Positions 34,834-44,078 are shown, counted from the first letter of the stretch. The stretch is DNA of 64,000 nucleotides from Saccharibacillus nicotianae (GCF_042681745.1 NZ_JBHUGF010000010.1:744001-808000); one strand, 5' to 3'. Program-made: numbers and translations. The notes: generated by a model from the sequence alone, not told the origin.

Positions 34834-36081
34834 TTATTGACGAATTTGACCATTTCCGTAAATACGATATTTGGTAGAAGTAAGTGCAGGTAAGCCCATA
34901 GGACCGCGAGCATGTAATTTCTGTGTACTGATACCAATTTCGGCACCAAATCCAAATTCAAATCCATCGGTGAAACGAGTAGATGCGTTATGATATACAG
35001 CCGCCGCATCCACTTCTTGCATAAATCGTTTTGCATGTTCTTCATCATCCGTTACAATACACTCTGAATGCATCGTGCCATAAGTAGCGATATGTTGCAG
35101 AGCTTCATCCAAATTGGCTACGATTTTGATATTTAAAATATAGTCGTTATACTCGGTAGCATAATCTTGTTCTGTGGCTTCTTTTGCCCACGAAATCCGT
35201 TCGCGTGTCAGAGCGCATCCACGAATTTCAACTTGATCTTGACGTAGTGCTTCTGCAAGTGTTATTAGAGCCGTCTGATCGTAATCGGTATGCACCAATA
35301 ATGTTTCCATCGAATTGCAGACAGAAGGACGTTGTACTTTAGCATTAATAGCAATATCCTGTGCCATCTGATGATCTGCAGTAGCATCAATAAAAGTATG
35401 ACAAATGCCTGCACCAGTCTCAATCACAGGAACGGTCGAATTTTGAACGACATTCTGGATCAGTGAATGACCACCACGAGGAATAATCACATCGATAATA
35501 CCATTAAGCTTCATCATTTCATTAACAGAAGCACGATCAGCATCTTCGATCAGCTGTAATGCATTATGCGGAATAGCAGATTGTTTTAACGCTTGATGAA
35601 GAATCTCAACGATTTTACGATTGGATGAAAGGGCTGCTGAACCGCCACGCAAAACGACTGCATTTCCTGTTTTGAGCGATAATCCAGCGGCATCTACAGT
35701 CACATTTGGACGAGCTTCATAGATAATGCCAATCACTCCAATAGGAACACGAATCTTTTCAATAATTAATCCATTTGGACGTTCTAATGTCTCTAATAAA
35801 TCACCTACAGGATCATCCAGATCAGCGATTTGGCGCAACGCAGAAGCAATACCTTCAATACGTACGCTATCCAGACGCAGACGATCTAACATAGATTCAG
35901 AGGTGCCTTGCGCACGTCCACGTTCCAAATCTTCTACATTTGCTGTAATAATCTCATCGGTATGAGAGATTAATGCTTTTGCCATCATAAGCAATGTTTC
36001 ATTTTTGTCTTGAGTAGATAATGCTCCAAGTCTAGTCGAAGCTTGTTTGGCAAGAGTGGATTTGTCTACTACTTCACTCAT
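34834..36081 (-). CDS. proA: Glutamate-5-semialdehyde dehydrogenase (gamma-glutamyl phosphate reductase)
   Basis: 415 residues, aldehyde dehydrogenase superfamily. Reduces gamma-glutamyl phosphate in proline synthesis. Seen: IYEARPNVTVDAAGL, NAVVLRGGSAALSSN, the catalytic Cys in QRPSVCNSMETLLVH, and the C-terminal ARGPMGLPALTSTKY. GAGGAGG is upstream of the ATG. It follows proB by 48 nt. Confidence 0.95.
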   Translation of the reverse strand: MSEVVDKSTLAKQASTRLGALSTQDKNETLLMMAKALISHTDEIITANVEDLERGRAQGTSESMLDRLRLDSVRIEGIASALRQIADLDDPVGDLLETLERPNGLIIEKIRVPIGVIGIIYEARPNVTVDAAGLSLKTGNAVVLRGGSAALSSNRKIVEILHQALKQSAIPHNALQLIEDADRASVNEMMKLNGIIDVIIPRGGHSLIQNVVQNSTVPVIETGAGICHTFIDATADHQMAQDIAINAKVQRPSVCNSMETLLVHTDYDQTALITLAEALRQDQVEIRGCALTRERISWAKEATEQDYATEYNDYILNIKIVANLDEALQHIATYGTMHSECIVTDDEEHAKRFMQEVDAAAVYHNASTRFTDGFEFGFGAEIGISTQKLHARGPMGLPALTSTKYRIYGNGQIRQ

Positions 36082-36129
36082 AATAAAAAACCTCCTCTAT
36101 TTATCATAAATTAGAATCCAGATCAATGT

Positions 36130-37239
36130 TTATAAAGAAACCCATTCATCTCGATGTACAGCTTCTAATCGATGGATATCTTCAATACCTAATCGCTTCG
36201 ATATTTCAGAGCTTGGAAGACCACAGATTAATTGTAATTGATCATGATCATAATTGACGATACCCCGTCCAAGCACTTCACGTTTAAGATTAATGACTTC
36301 AATCACATCACCGGCATGGAATTGTCCTTCAACTTGCTTGATTCCGACAGGCAATAAGCTACGATTCTCACGAATTAAGGCATGTGCTGCTCCGTCATCA
36401 ACAAGTAACGTACCGAGCGGAGTAGATAAAAATCCAAGCCATTGTTTTTTGATCGACAGGGCAGACACATGAGTCGCGAAATAAGTGCCTTTGCCATGAT
36501 GATCAATCGCCGCTTTGAGATCACCGACTTCGCGTACACGACCGACAAATACAGGCACACCGCCACGAGTCGCAATTTTGGCGGCATCAAGCTTGGAACG
36601 CATTCCGCCTGTACCTACTGCTGAACCTGAACCCCCAGCAACCGCGTAGATCTCGTCGGTAATCTCATCGATTCGATCATATCGTGTAGCTGTAGGATCA
36701 TGACGCGGGTCTGCGCTATACAATCCTTCCATATCTGTCAAAATTACTAATTGCGAAGCACGAGCTAGATTAGCAACAAGTGCAGATAAAGTATCGTTAT
36801 CACCAAATTTTAATTCATCGACAGATACAGTATCATTTTCGTTAAAGATAGGAATAACCCCTTGCTTGAGCAATTCTTCAATAGTCATCGTAGCATTGCC
36901 TGTACGCTTACGATTATTAAAATCACTGCGTGTTAACAAAATCTGCCCGCTGACAATCCCATGACGGGCAAAAGCTTCTTGATAATCTCGCATTAATAGC
37001 GCTTGACCAACCGATGCAGCGGCTTGCTTTTCGTGTAATAATTTAGGGCGTGACTGATAACCGATTTCTCTAAACCCTGCGGCAACGGCTCCAGAAGTCA
37101 CTAATAGAACAGAATATCCTGCTTTCTGTAATGAGGCGATCTCATCTGCAAAAAAATCAACAGCTTGATGATCCAGCCCTCCTTGTGATCCGGTTAGCGA
37201 GCTGCTCCCAATCTTGACAACAATACGCTGATTTGACAA
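36130..37239 (-). CDS. proB: Glutamate 5-kinase
   Basis: 369 residues. Phosphorylates glutamate, the first step of proline synthesis. The amino-acid-kinase domain (1-255) has VVKIGSSSLTG, GAVAAGFREIG, NENDTVSVDELKFGDND and GGMRSKLDAA; a C-terminal PUA domain follows. The start is TTG at 37239 with AAAGGAG 8 nt upstream. The frame is open farther upstream only because it crosses the T-box leader. Control by proline tRNA charging is inferred from that leader. Confidence 0.94.
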   Translation of the reverse strand: MSNQRIVVKIGSSSLTGSQGGLDHQAVDFFADEIASLQKAGYSVLLVTSGAVAAGFREIGYQSRPKLLHEKQAAASVGQALLMRDYQEAFARHGIVSGQILLTRSDFNNRKRTGNATMTIEELLKQGVIPIFNENDTVSVDELKFGDNDTLSALVANLARASQLVILTDMEGLYSADPRHDPTATRYDRIDEITDEIYAVAGGSGSAVGTGGMRSKLDAAKIATRGGVPVFVGRVREVGDLKAAIDHHGKGTYFATHVSALSIKKQWLGFLSTPLGTLLVDDGAAHALIRENRSLLPVGIKQVEGQFHAGDVIEVINLKREVLGRGIVNYDHDQLQLICGLPSSEISKRLGIEDIHRLEAVHRDEWVSL

Positions 37240-37254
37240 TCGTTTCACTCCTTT

Positions 37255-37595
37255 ATAACTGCCTGACTTGCTATCATATTTCTTCAAATATAAACAAAAA
37301 AGACTTTCATCCTCTACATCAACATACGATGCAAAGGACGAAAGTCTGAGCTTCCGCGGTACCACCTTTATTGATAGACTTTATCATTCTATCCGGCTTA
37401 CTTGTCCAAGATAACGGTAGGTATCCGTTCAGCGTTATAGGCGCTAAAAGCTCGGGGGTAGGTTCGGTAAGGGCTGGTGGCGAATCCTTTCAGCCGATGG
37501 GATTCACTCTCTATACACACCGCGGGCTTACGTACTGTTCCCGTCATCACAATCATTCATATCGATAACGTGCATCAAAGCCACGCTAACTGTTG
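37255..37595 (-). promoter_or_regulatory. T-box leader, proline specific
   Basis: On the minus strand the T-box GGTGGTACCGCG is at 37366-37355. It is followed by a terminator stem, GACTTTCGTCC with GGATGAAAGTC, and TTTTTT (37347-37296). Upstream, an AGAGAGTGAATC stem I region and the specifier area GAA-CCT-ACC are seen; CCT at 37462-37460 is a proline codon, agreeing with proBAC. Read one base later it would be CTA (Leu), which the gene context argues against. High uncharged tRNA-Pro should favour the antiterminator. Confidence 0.93.
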
Positions 37596-37601
37596 CAAAC
37601 T

Positions 37602-37630
37602 AGAATAGCATGATCAAGCACTTTTGCCAA
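37602..37630 (-). promoter_or_regulatory. Promoter of the T-box/proBAC-mtnWXB operon
   Basis: On the minus strand TTGGCA (37630-37625), a 17-nt spacer and TATTCT (37607-37602). The T-box leader starts just downstream. Confidence 0.65.
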
Positions 37631-37653
37631 GCACCGCATCACTTACTTGAATC

Positions 37654-38874
37654 TTATTTGAATAAGTTTAGCTTCCCAATTCGGCGAACAGCTTCTTGTA
37701 ATCGTTCTTCGGAAGTGAGTAGACCGATACGCACATACCCTTCACCTTTGGTACCGAAGCCGACGCCTGGCGCTACAGCAACATGAGCTTTTTCTAATAG
37801 TAAAGTGGCAAATTCTTCTGAACCCATTCCATTAGGCGTAGGTAGCCAAGCGAAGAACGAGCCTTTAGGTGCTTTAGCTTCCCAACCGATTTTTTCCAAC
37901 TCCGCAAAAAAAGCATTCCGACGGGATTCATAGGTTGCGACCAGATCGGTTACACATTGCTGAGAATCGGTCAAAGCTTTGGCTGCCGCTGCTTGAATAC
38001 CTCCAAATAAACTTACATATACATGATCTTGCATCAAGTTAATCAAGCGAATAATCTCTTTGTTTCCCAGAGCAAAAGCGACTCGCCATCCTGCCATATT
38101 ATAGGTTTTGGACAATGTGTAAAATTCGACACCGACTTCTTTGGCACCGGGAATCTGTAAAAAGCTAACCGGTTGTTCATGATCAAACCCTATCGCTCCA
38201 TAAGCAAAATCACTGGCAACCACAATATTATGCTTGGCTGCAAATTGTACTGTTTCTTCATAGAAAGAGTAAGGAGCTGTAGCTGATGTCGGATTGTTCG
38301 GATAATTAAGAAACATCAGCTTCGCTTTTTCTAATACTTCTGGTGCAATTGCACTGTAATCTGGCAAATAACGATGTTCTTCAGTCAAAGGCATAAATGA
38401 CATCTCTGCACCGGATAAAGCTACTCCAGACCAGTAATCAGGATATCCCGGATCAGGTACAAGGCAGATATCACCTTGTTCAAGCATAATCTGGCTTATT
38501 TCGATTAGTCCTGTTTTGCCACCAAATAAAATAGCTACTTCAGTCTCGGGATCAAGATCGACATTATAATCTTCTTTATAACGTTGTGCTGCTGCTTCTT
38601 TCAAAAACGAATAACCCGAAAAAGGAGAGTATTTGTGATATTGCGGATTGCCTGCTGCTTCACGTAATTCTTCAACAATATGTTCAGGTGTCGGTTGATC
38701 GGGATTTCCTTGTCCCAGATTAATAACATCATGCCCTGCGGCAACCTGACGATTTACATTCTGCACAAGCTTGGCAAAAAACTGTTCTGGTAATTGGTTC
38801 ATTACACTAGCAGGTGTAATCGATATACTTGGTAAGTTATTTGTGGTTGCGTCTGAGTTTGAATGGGTGTTCAT
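37654..38874 (-). CDS. mtnE: PLP-dependent aminotransferase, MtnE-like
   Basis: 406 residues, fold type I aminotransferase, class I. Seen: NLGQGNPDQPTPEHI near the N-terminus, LNYPNNPTSATA, and the PLP lysine in TLSKTYNMAGWRVAF. It resembles B. subtilis MtnE, which transaminates 2-keto-4-methylthiobutyrate to methionine in the last step of salvage. Its place beside mtnU and the mtnWXB genes supports this. ATG 38874 has GGAG 8 nt upstream; the longer frame begins at a GTG. Confidence 0.85.
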   Translation of the reverse strand: MNTHSNSDATTNNLPSISITPASVMNQLPEQFFAKLVQNVNRQVAAGHDVINLGQGNPDQPTPEHIVEELREAAGNPQYHKYSPFSGYSFLKEAAAQRYKEDYNVDLDPETEVAILFGGKTGLIEISQIMLEQGDICLVPDPGYPDYWSGVALSGAEMSFMPLTEEHRYLPDYSAIAPEVLEKAKLMFLNYPNNPTSATAPYSFYEETVQFAAKHNIVVASDFAYGAIGFDHEQPVSFLQIPGAKEVGVEFYTLSKTYNMAGWRVAFALGNKEIIRLINLMQDHVYVSLFGGIQAAAAKALTDSQQCVTDLVATYESRRNAFFAELEKIGWEAKAPKGSFFAWLPTPNGMGSEEFATLLLEKAHVAVAPGVGFGTKGEGYVRIGLLTSEERLQEAVRRIGKLNLFK

Positions 38875-38986
38875 CGTTATCACTCCGTATCCGGTAAATT
38901 CATGGTATGATTGCTACAATTTTAAAAAAACTCAAGTCTCCATAATCTATCATGATTTTTCCGATCAGTATAGAGGAGATTTAAAG

Positions 38987-39008
38987 GAATAGAAAGTAGT
39001 TTCTATTC
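38987..39008. promoter_or_regulatory. Perfect dyad between mtnE and mtnU
   Basis: GAATAGAAA-GTAG-TTTCTATTC, 9-bp arms in the divergent intergenic region. It is a candidate operator for both genes. No SAM (S-box) riboswitch is recognisable in 38875-39116, although mtn genes often carry one. Confidence 0.45.
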
Positions 39009-39116
39009 TTGGTGAATACTATATAGAGGATATCAAAAAGAATAAACTCATGATACATTAAAAGTAGAACAGATTTGTATGATGATTTTAGCTTGGATAA
39101 AGGGGAATGATGACTA

Positions 39117-39932
39117 ATGACCAATACACGACAATTACATATTGCTTTAATTCAAATGGATATTGAACTTGCCAATCCTACAGTGAATCAACAACGTGCT
39201 GAAGAGTGGATTGCGCAAGCGATGACAGCAAAGCAGAAGCCGGATGTTATTGTATTACCTGAAATGTGGAATACAGGATATGCTCTGGATCGCTTAGCAG
39301 GATTAGCAGAACCTGAAAATGGAAAGCTGACTACATGGATGAGTGATATTGCTAAGCAATATCAGATTGTGCTGGTAGGAGGTTCAATATCAGAACAACG
39401 TGAAAGTGGATTTTATAATACATTATATGTGTACGGAGCAGATGGCGAACGTAGTGCCAAATACGACAAAATTCATTTGTTCAAATTAATGAATGAAGAG
39501 AAATTTATGCAACCTGGCGAGCAGACTGCTTTATTTCCATTACATGATGTAACGGCTGCGGCTTCGATCTGTTATGATCTTCGTTTTCCTGAATTAGCCC
39601 GTAGTCTTGCGCTTGCAGGCGCACAAATCTGGTTTGTTCCTGCGGAGTGGCCTCATCCACGTATGCATCACTGGCGTACATTATTAACAGCGCGTGCGAT
39701 AGAAAATCAGATGTATGTTGTAGCTTGTAATCGCGTAGGACGTGATGAAAATAGTGAATTTTTCGGTCATTCCATGATTATCGATCCTTGGGGGGAAGTA
39801 TTAGCAGAAGGTGATGAGGTAGAAGGTATTGTCAGCGCGACAATCGATCTGGATCTAGCAGATGAAGTACGTGGACGTATTCCTGTTTTTGCTGATCGTC
39901 GTCCTGAATTATATATTCATAAGCAAAAGTGA
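39117..39932 (+). CDS. mtnU: Carbon-nitrogen hydrolase (omega-amidase), MtnU-like
   Basis: 271 residues, nitrilase superfamily. The catalytic triad appears as Glu in LPEMWNTG (about 51-58), Lys in KYDKIHLF, and Cys in SICYDLRFPELAR. MtnU is proposed to hydrolyse 2-ketoglutaramate formed when MtnE uses glutamine as amino donor. Divergent from mtnE, 242 bp apart. AAAGGGGA precedes the ATG; ATG codons at 39107 and 39110 are out of frame. Confidence 0.88.
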   Translation: MTNTRQLHIALIQMDIELANPTVNQQRAEEWIAQAMTAKQKPDVIVLPEMWNTGYALDRLAGLAEPENGKLTTWMSDIAKQYQIVLVGGSISEQRESGFYNTLYVYGADGERSAKYDKIHLFKLMNEEKFMQPGEQTALFPLHDVTAAASICYDLRFPELARSLALAGAQIWFVPAEWPHPRMHHWRTLLTARAIENQMYVVACNRVGRDENSEFFGHSMIIDPWGEVLAEGDEVEGIVSATIDLDLADEVRGRIPVFADRRPELYIHKQK

Positions 39933-39980
39933 TATTTTATAAACAGCTTCTATAGATAGAATGGTAAAAAAGATACAATG

Positions 39981-40033
39981 AAAAAGCGGAAGTAAGTTTG
40001 CACAGATCGTGTAATCTTATTTCCGCTTTTTTT
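39981..40033 (+). terminator. Rho-independent terminator after mtnU
   Basis: AAAAAGCGGAAGTAAG (39981-39996) pairs with 40016-40031 (one mismatch or wobble), followed by T. The remaining gap to 40329 has no gene. Confidence 0.85.
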
Positions 40034-40118
40034 GGCTGATAATAGATATATGCTTTGTGTAATAACAAAACTCGGTATCAAAGTATAAAGAGAACAGCTA
40101 TAAAAAATTAGTTACTTA

Positions 40119-40199
40119 ACTTACTAAAAGTTAGTTAGTTGTATGTTCAGCAACATTCTTCTGCAAAGGTCTTTTGTTATTGCGCAAACTGTTTATAAT
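40119..40199 (+). promoter_or_regulatory. Operator-like dyad and -10 box before the mhqE-like gene
   Basis: TAACTT-N5-AAGTTA lies at about 40117-40133, surrounded by repeated TTAGTTA strings. A consensus TATAAT at 40194-40199 follows, with a weak -35 (CTTTTG, 17 nt upstream). A regulator of the quinone-response type may bind here; the TATCTCGA-type MhqR box was not seen. Confidence 0.35.
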
Positions 40200-40329
40200 A
40201 AAGATATACAACACGAACACATCACAATCAGATCAATATACACAATTAGTTTAACTTAAAGATATTTTAAATAAGGTCATTCAAAAATGATGTAACACTA
40301 AAAAATGAAATTTAAAGGAGCTAATGATT

Positions 40330-41277
40330 ATGACACTTCGTACAGCAGGAATTCACCATATCACTTCTTTTGTAGCTGATCCACAACGCAATGTTGACTT
40401 TTATGCAGGGGTACTTGGATTGCATATGGTTAAAAAAACAATTAACTTTGATGCACCGGATGTTTATCATTTGTACTTTGGTGATGCAGGAGGTAGTCCA
40501 GGAACGATCGTTACTTTTTTCCCACAACCGGGTGCACGTAAAGGCGCTGTTGGAGCAGGACAATTGGGAATTACGGTATTTGCTGTTCCTACAGGATCAC
40601 TTGATTTCTGGAAAGAACGGTTAACACGTTTAGGTATTCGTTTTGAACCTGTACAACGTTTTGGCGAACAATTGTTACGCTTTGAAGATCATGATGGTCT
40701 ACGAATCGAATTGGTAGAACGTGAAGGCGGCGCAAAAAGCACCTGGGAATGGGATGGTATCACATCTGCACAAGCGATCAAAGGATTTGGTGGTGGTGTA
40801 TTGTTCAGCGCAGCCCCTGCCAAAACATTGCATACCGTAGAACATGTACTCGGATTAACTAAAATTGCAGAAGAAGATGGATATGTTCGTTTTCAAGCAG
40901 ATGGCGATATCGGAAATATTATCGATGTTAATTCTCGCGAATTACCACGAGGTATTGCTGGTGCAGGAACAGTGCATCATATCGCATGGCGTGCAGCCGA
41001 TTTTGCAGAGCATGACCTATGGCGTGAACAAGTACAAGCGGGTGGCTTCCAACCTACACCTGTTATTGATCGTCAATATTTCAACGCAGTGTACTTCCGC
41101 GAAGAAGGCGGCATCTTGTTCGAGATTGCTACAGATCCTCCAGGCTTTGCTAATGATGAACCGGCAGATCAATTGGGACAAAAATTAATGTTACCAGAAT
41201 GGTATGAGCCACAACGTGAATTGATTGAACAAAATTTACTACCGATCGAAGTTCGTAAAGTATCGGCTCCATCATAA
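40330..41277 (+). CDS. Ring-cleaving dioxygenase of the VOC/glyoxalase superfamily, MhqE/MhqO-like
   Basis: 315 residues made of two VOC modules. The N-terminal GIHHITSFVADPQRNVDFY has the first metal His; TVHHIAWRA and the Glu of ILFEIATDPPG are the other likely ligands. The family includes B. subtilis MhqA/E/O, induced by methylhydroquinone and catechol and proposed to open the ring. ATG 40330 has AAAGGAG 9 nt upstream, better than ATG 40324. A hydrolase of the MhqD type follows 100 bp later, matching the mhqED pair. Confidence 0.85.
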   Translation: MTLRTAGIHHITSFVADPQRNVDFYAGVLGLHMVKKTINFDAPDVYHLYFGDAGGSPGTIVTFFPQPGARKGAVGAGQLGITVFAVPTGSLDFWKERLTRLGIRFEPVQRFGEQLLRFEDHDGLRIELVEREGGAKSTWEWDGITSAQAIKGFGGGVLFSAAPAKTLHTVEHVLGLTKIAEEDGYVRFQADGDIGNIIDVNSRELPRGIAGAGTVHHIAWRAADFAEHDLWREQVQAGGFQPTPVIDRQYFNAVYFREEGGILFEIATDPPGFANDEPADQLGQKLMLPEWYEPQRELIEQNLLPIEVRKVSAPS

Positions 41278-41377
41278 TAACAAGTCAGATAAGATAGTTA
41301 TTTTGCACACATCACTTTTTATCGAATTAAAAGAAGTAAAGCATATATCACCAATCATGTATTGAGGAGGAACAGAG

Positions 41378-42001
41378 ATGACACTTACATTAAAACATAT
41401 TTTTAAGCAAGGAACAGATTCATCACAACCTGTGTTGTTATTGTTACATGGTACAGGAGGAACAGAGAACGATTTGATTCCTTTAGCACAACGTCTTGCA
41501 TCAGAAGCTTCGATATTGGGTGTACGTGGAGCTGTATTGGAAAATGGAATGCCACGCTTTTTCCGTCGCTTAGCTGAAGGGGTATTCGATGAACCGGATT
41601 TGATTGCTCGTACTCATGAACTCAATACATTTTTGGATGAAGCAGCGCTAGAATATGGTTTTGATCGTCGCAATATTGTAGCAGTAGGATACTCCAATGG
41701 TGCGAATATTGCAGCAAGCTTGCTTTTCCATGATAATCAATCGTTAAAAGGCGCTGTTCTACATCATGCGATGGTTCCACTTCGCAGTCTAACGTTGCCT
41801 GATCTAGCCGGTATTCCGATCTTTATGGGTTCAGGTACCAATGATCCAATTATTCCTCGCGCCGAGACAGAAGAATTGGCGAAATATTTTATCGATGCGA
41901 ATGCAGAATTACATTTACACTGGGAAAACTATGGTCACCAGTTAACAGCAACAGAAGTGGAAGCAGCAGTACAATGGTACAATCAACAATTCACATCGTA
42001 A
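41378..42001 (+). CDS. Alpha/beta hydrolase (carboxylesterase/phospholipase family), MhqD-like
   Basis: 207 residues, alpha/beta hydrolase. Oxyanion region LLLHGTGGTENDL (about 22-34). Nucleophile elbow GYSNGAN (Ser about 108). The catalytic Asp lies in GTNDPIIP and the His in ENYGHQLT. B. subtilis MhqD is encoded beside the dioxygenase MhqE and is induced by quinones. GAGGAGG is 8 nt upstream of the ATG. The natural ester is unknown. Confidence 0.85.
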   Translation: MTLTLKHIFKQGTDSSQPVLLLLHGTGGTENDLIPLAQRLASEASILGVRGAVLENGMPRFFRRLAEGVFDEPDLIARTHELNTFLDEAALEYGFDRRNIVAVGYSNGANIAASLLFHDNQSLKGAVLHHAMVPLRSLTLPDLAGIPIFMGSGTNDPIIPRAETEELAKYFIDANAELHLHWENYGHQLTATEVEAAVQWYNQQFTS

Positions 42002-42110
42002 AAACAAGCATCATAAGTATGCGCTCGTATAGACAGCTACGAGTATAGATGTTGTTGTGAACATATTGTGAGCCACCTAAAAATTGCAATCTATAGTTAT
42101 CAATCCAAAT

Positions 42111-42153
42111 AAAAAAACGCTATTGCTGTAATAAAGGCAATAGCGTTTTTTAT
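42111..42153. terminator. Bidirectional terminator
   Basis: AAAAACGCTATTGC (left arm 42111-42126) with GCAATAGCGTTTTTT (42137-42151). It lies between the hydrolase gene and the converging DsbA-like gene. Confidence 0.88.
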
Positions 42154-42208
42154 TTAATTATTCTACTTAATAATGCTATTTAACTATCAGAGATGATCCA
42201 AAAGGGAA

Positions 42209-42922
42209 TTAAGATTTGCTATCCGGTACGATGCAAGAACCATCCGCACATACATCGCCTTCTGTACTATTGATCATTTGCAATGGATGATCTTCTGCCC
42301 ATACATCTTGCAATGTATTTAAAAATACTTCTGTCGGTTGTGCGCCAGAGATACCGTATTTGTTATTAACCACAAAGAAAGGAACACCCGTAACCCCTAA
42401 TTGATTTGCTTGTTGTTCATCTTGACGAACTTCTTTACCAAATTGCTCACTATTCAAAAATAGTTCGGTTTCTGTACGATCTAATCCTACACGTTCAGCA
42501 ATATCTAGCAATGTAGCATGATCTCCAATATGCAAGGAGTCGGTAAAATAAGCTTGGAATAAAGCTTCATTCATTTCAGCTTCTTTGCCACGAGCAGCAG
42601 CAAATTTCAATAAACGATGTGCATCAAAGCTATTCGTTAATACCATTGTATCAAATTGAAAATCCAAACCTTCATTTTTGGCTTGTTGCCATAAGTTAGC
42701 ACTGTTTTGTTTGACTTGTTCTAATGTTAAGCCATATTTGTTCATCAACATTTCGTACATATTCATCGGAATATCTTTAGCTGCATTAGGATCTAATTCA
42801 AAGCTACGGAAGCTCACTTCAACTTCGTCACGATTAGGAAATTGTTCTAACGCTTTATTAAGACGGGTTTTGCCAATATAGCAAAAAGGGCATTGGTAAT
42901 CTGACCACACTTCAATTTTCAT
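42209..42922 (-). CDS. DsbA-family thiol oxidoreductase (FrnE-like)
   Basis: 237 residues. Thioredoxin fold with active site CPFC (about 11-14, DYQCPFCYIGK), a helical insertion and cis-Pro region GVTGVPFFVVNNKYGISGAQ (given by position about 178-197). A C-terminal tail adds a second cysteine pair, CADGSC. No signal peptide, so it is cytoplasmic. FrnE-like proteins are linked to oxidative stress; its position in the quinone-response block agrees. GGAGG is upstream of the ATG. Confidence 0.88.
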   Translation of the reverse strand: MKIEVWSDYQCPFCYIGKTRLNKALEQFPNRDEVEVSFRSFELDPNAAKDIPMNMYEMLMNKYGLTLEQVKQNSANLWQQAKNEGLDFQFDTMVLTNSFDAHRLLKFAAARGKEAEMNEALFQAYFTDSLHIGDHATLLDIAERVGLDRTETELFLNSEQFGKEVRQDEQQANQLGVTGVPFFVVNNKYGISGAQPTEVFLNTLQDVWAEDHPLQMINSTEGDVCADGSCIVPDSKS

Positions 42923-43060
42923 AGGGATAATCCTCCAGTAAACTCAATTTATCATGATTATTCATCATATTATTGCAAAAGGTGTAACCATTACAGTTGC
43001 ATTATAAATAGTATAACCTGATTTTTTTGTTATTAATAGTAGCAATATTACTTTTTGTAA

Positions 43061-43411
43061 TTAAAGGTCTTCTAATTGATTTTGTTCGCCCCATTCACAC
43101 ATCATATCTAAGATAGGAATTAACGATTGACCACGCTCTGATAAACGATATTCTACTTTTGGTGGCACTTGAGGGTATTCGGTACGAATAATTAATTGAT
43201 CTTGTTCTAGTTCTTTTAATGTTACACTTAACGTTTTGAAAGAAATAGTTGCGATAGAACGTTTTAGTTCATTGTAACGCATTACTTTATTTTCTCCGGC
43301 TAACCAGTACATAATAATCATTTTATATTTTCCGCCTACCAGTGAAAGAGTATAGCCGAATCCTGTATCTTTGAGGTGAACACCTGTCAGACTATAGTTA
43401 CCAATATTCAT
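43061..43411 (-). CDS. HxlR family transcriptional regulator
   Basis: 116 residues, winged helix with GGKYKMIIMYWL and RYNELKRSI...ISFKTLSVTLKELE as the HxlR pattern. The regulators YodB and CatR of B. subtilis, which sense quinones and diamide, belong here, but they use a cysteine near residue 6. This protein has no N-terminal cysteine, only one in DMMCEWG near the C-terminus, so sensing would have to differ. AAAGGAG is 8 nt from ATG 43411. Divergent from the quinone reductase gene. Confidence 0.88.
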   Translation of the reverse strand: MNIGNYSLTGVHLKDTGFGYTLSLVGGKYKMIIMYWLAGENKVMRYNELKRSIATISFKTLSVTLKELEQDQLIIRTEYPQVPPKVEYRLSERGQSLIPILDMMCEWGEQNQLEDL

Positions 43412-43466
43412 TGCCAATTCTCCTTTCGGGCATTACATACTTTCTTTAAGGTGAGTATCTAACATT

Positions 43467-43480
43467 AAAGTGCGTACTTT
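43467..43480. promoter_or_regulatory. Small dyad in the HxlR/quinone-reductase intergenic region
   Basis: AAAGT-GCGT-ACTTT. Its place between divergent genes makes it a candidate HxlR-protein operator; the dyad is short. Confidence 0.3.
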
Positions 43481-43550
43481 TTTGTTGTAGCGATCCATCA
43501 TACAATAAGCCTAGCAAGTCCAACCAAGCTAAACATTAATGGAGGTTTAT

Positions 43551-44078
43551 ATGAAAACATTAGTAATTATAACGCATCCTCATATGCAAGATTCAGTAAT
43601 TAATAAACGTTGGATTCAAGAACTGGAAAAGTATCCTGATCAATTTACTATTCACGAACTATACAAAGTCTATCCTGATGAAATCATAAATGTCGAGCAA
43701 GAACAAGCACTTGTCGAAGCGCATGATCATATCGTTTTCCAATTTCCGTTGTACTGGTTCAATTGCCCACCATTGCTGAAAAAATGGTTAGATGAAGTAC
43801 TGTTATATGGTTGGGCATACGGTTCAACAGGAAAATCATTTACCAATCGCAAAGTTGCTATCGCTGTGAGCGTAGGTGTTAGTGAAGCAGATTACCAGCC
43901 TGATGGTAAATATCGCTATACATTAGAACAGATTTTGCTGCCTTTTGAAATGACATTCGATTATATTCATGCTTCTTATCAAGGATTTACGGCTTTTTAT
44001 AGTGCAGAGCATGAATCGACCCCAGTACGTATTGAAAAAAATGCTCAAGAGTATATTCATTTTCTACAACATATTTAA
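43551..44078 (+). CDS. Flavodoxin-fold NAD(P)H:quinone oxidoreductase (KefF/YwrO/YrkL family)
   Basis: 175 residues, flavodoxin-like fold. The start LVIITHPHMQDSVINKRW and the FQFPLYWFNCPPLLKKWLDEVL and YGWAYG segments are typical of two-electron quinone reductases using FMN or FAD. Two-electron reduction of quinones avoids semiquinone radicals. ATG 43551 has GGAGG 6 nt upstream; ATG 43539 overlaps this site. Divergent from the HxlR regulator that probably controls it. Confidence 0.88.
   Translation: MKTLVIITHPHMQDSVINKRWIQELEKYPDQFTIHELYKVYPDEIINVEQEQALVEAHDHIVFQFPLYWFNCPPLLKKWLDEVLLYGWAYGSTGKSFTNRKVAIAVSVGVSEADYQPDGKYRYTLEQILLPFEMTFDYIHASYQGFTAFYSAEHESTPVRIEKNAQEYIHFLQHI

Noticed and set aside
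37240..37365. 42-codon N-terminal extension of ProB
   Set aside because: It translates the T-box and terminator region; the TTG at 37239 has an ideal AAAGGAG.
38875..39116. SAM riboswitch for mtnE/mtnU
   Set aside because: The conserved S-box helices and core strings are absent.
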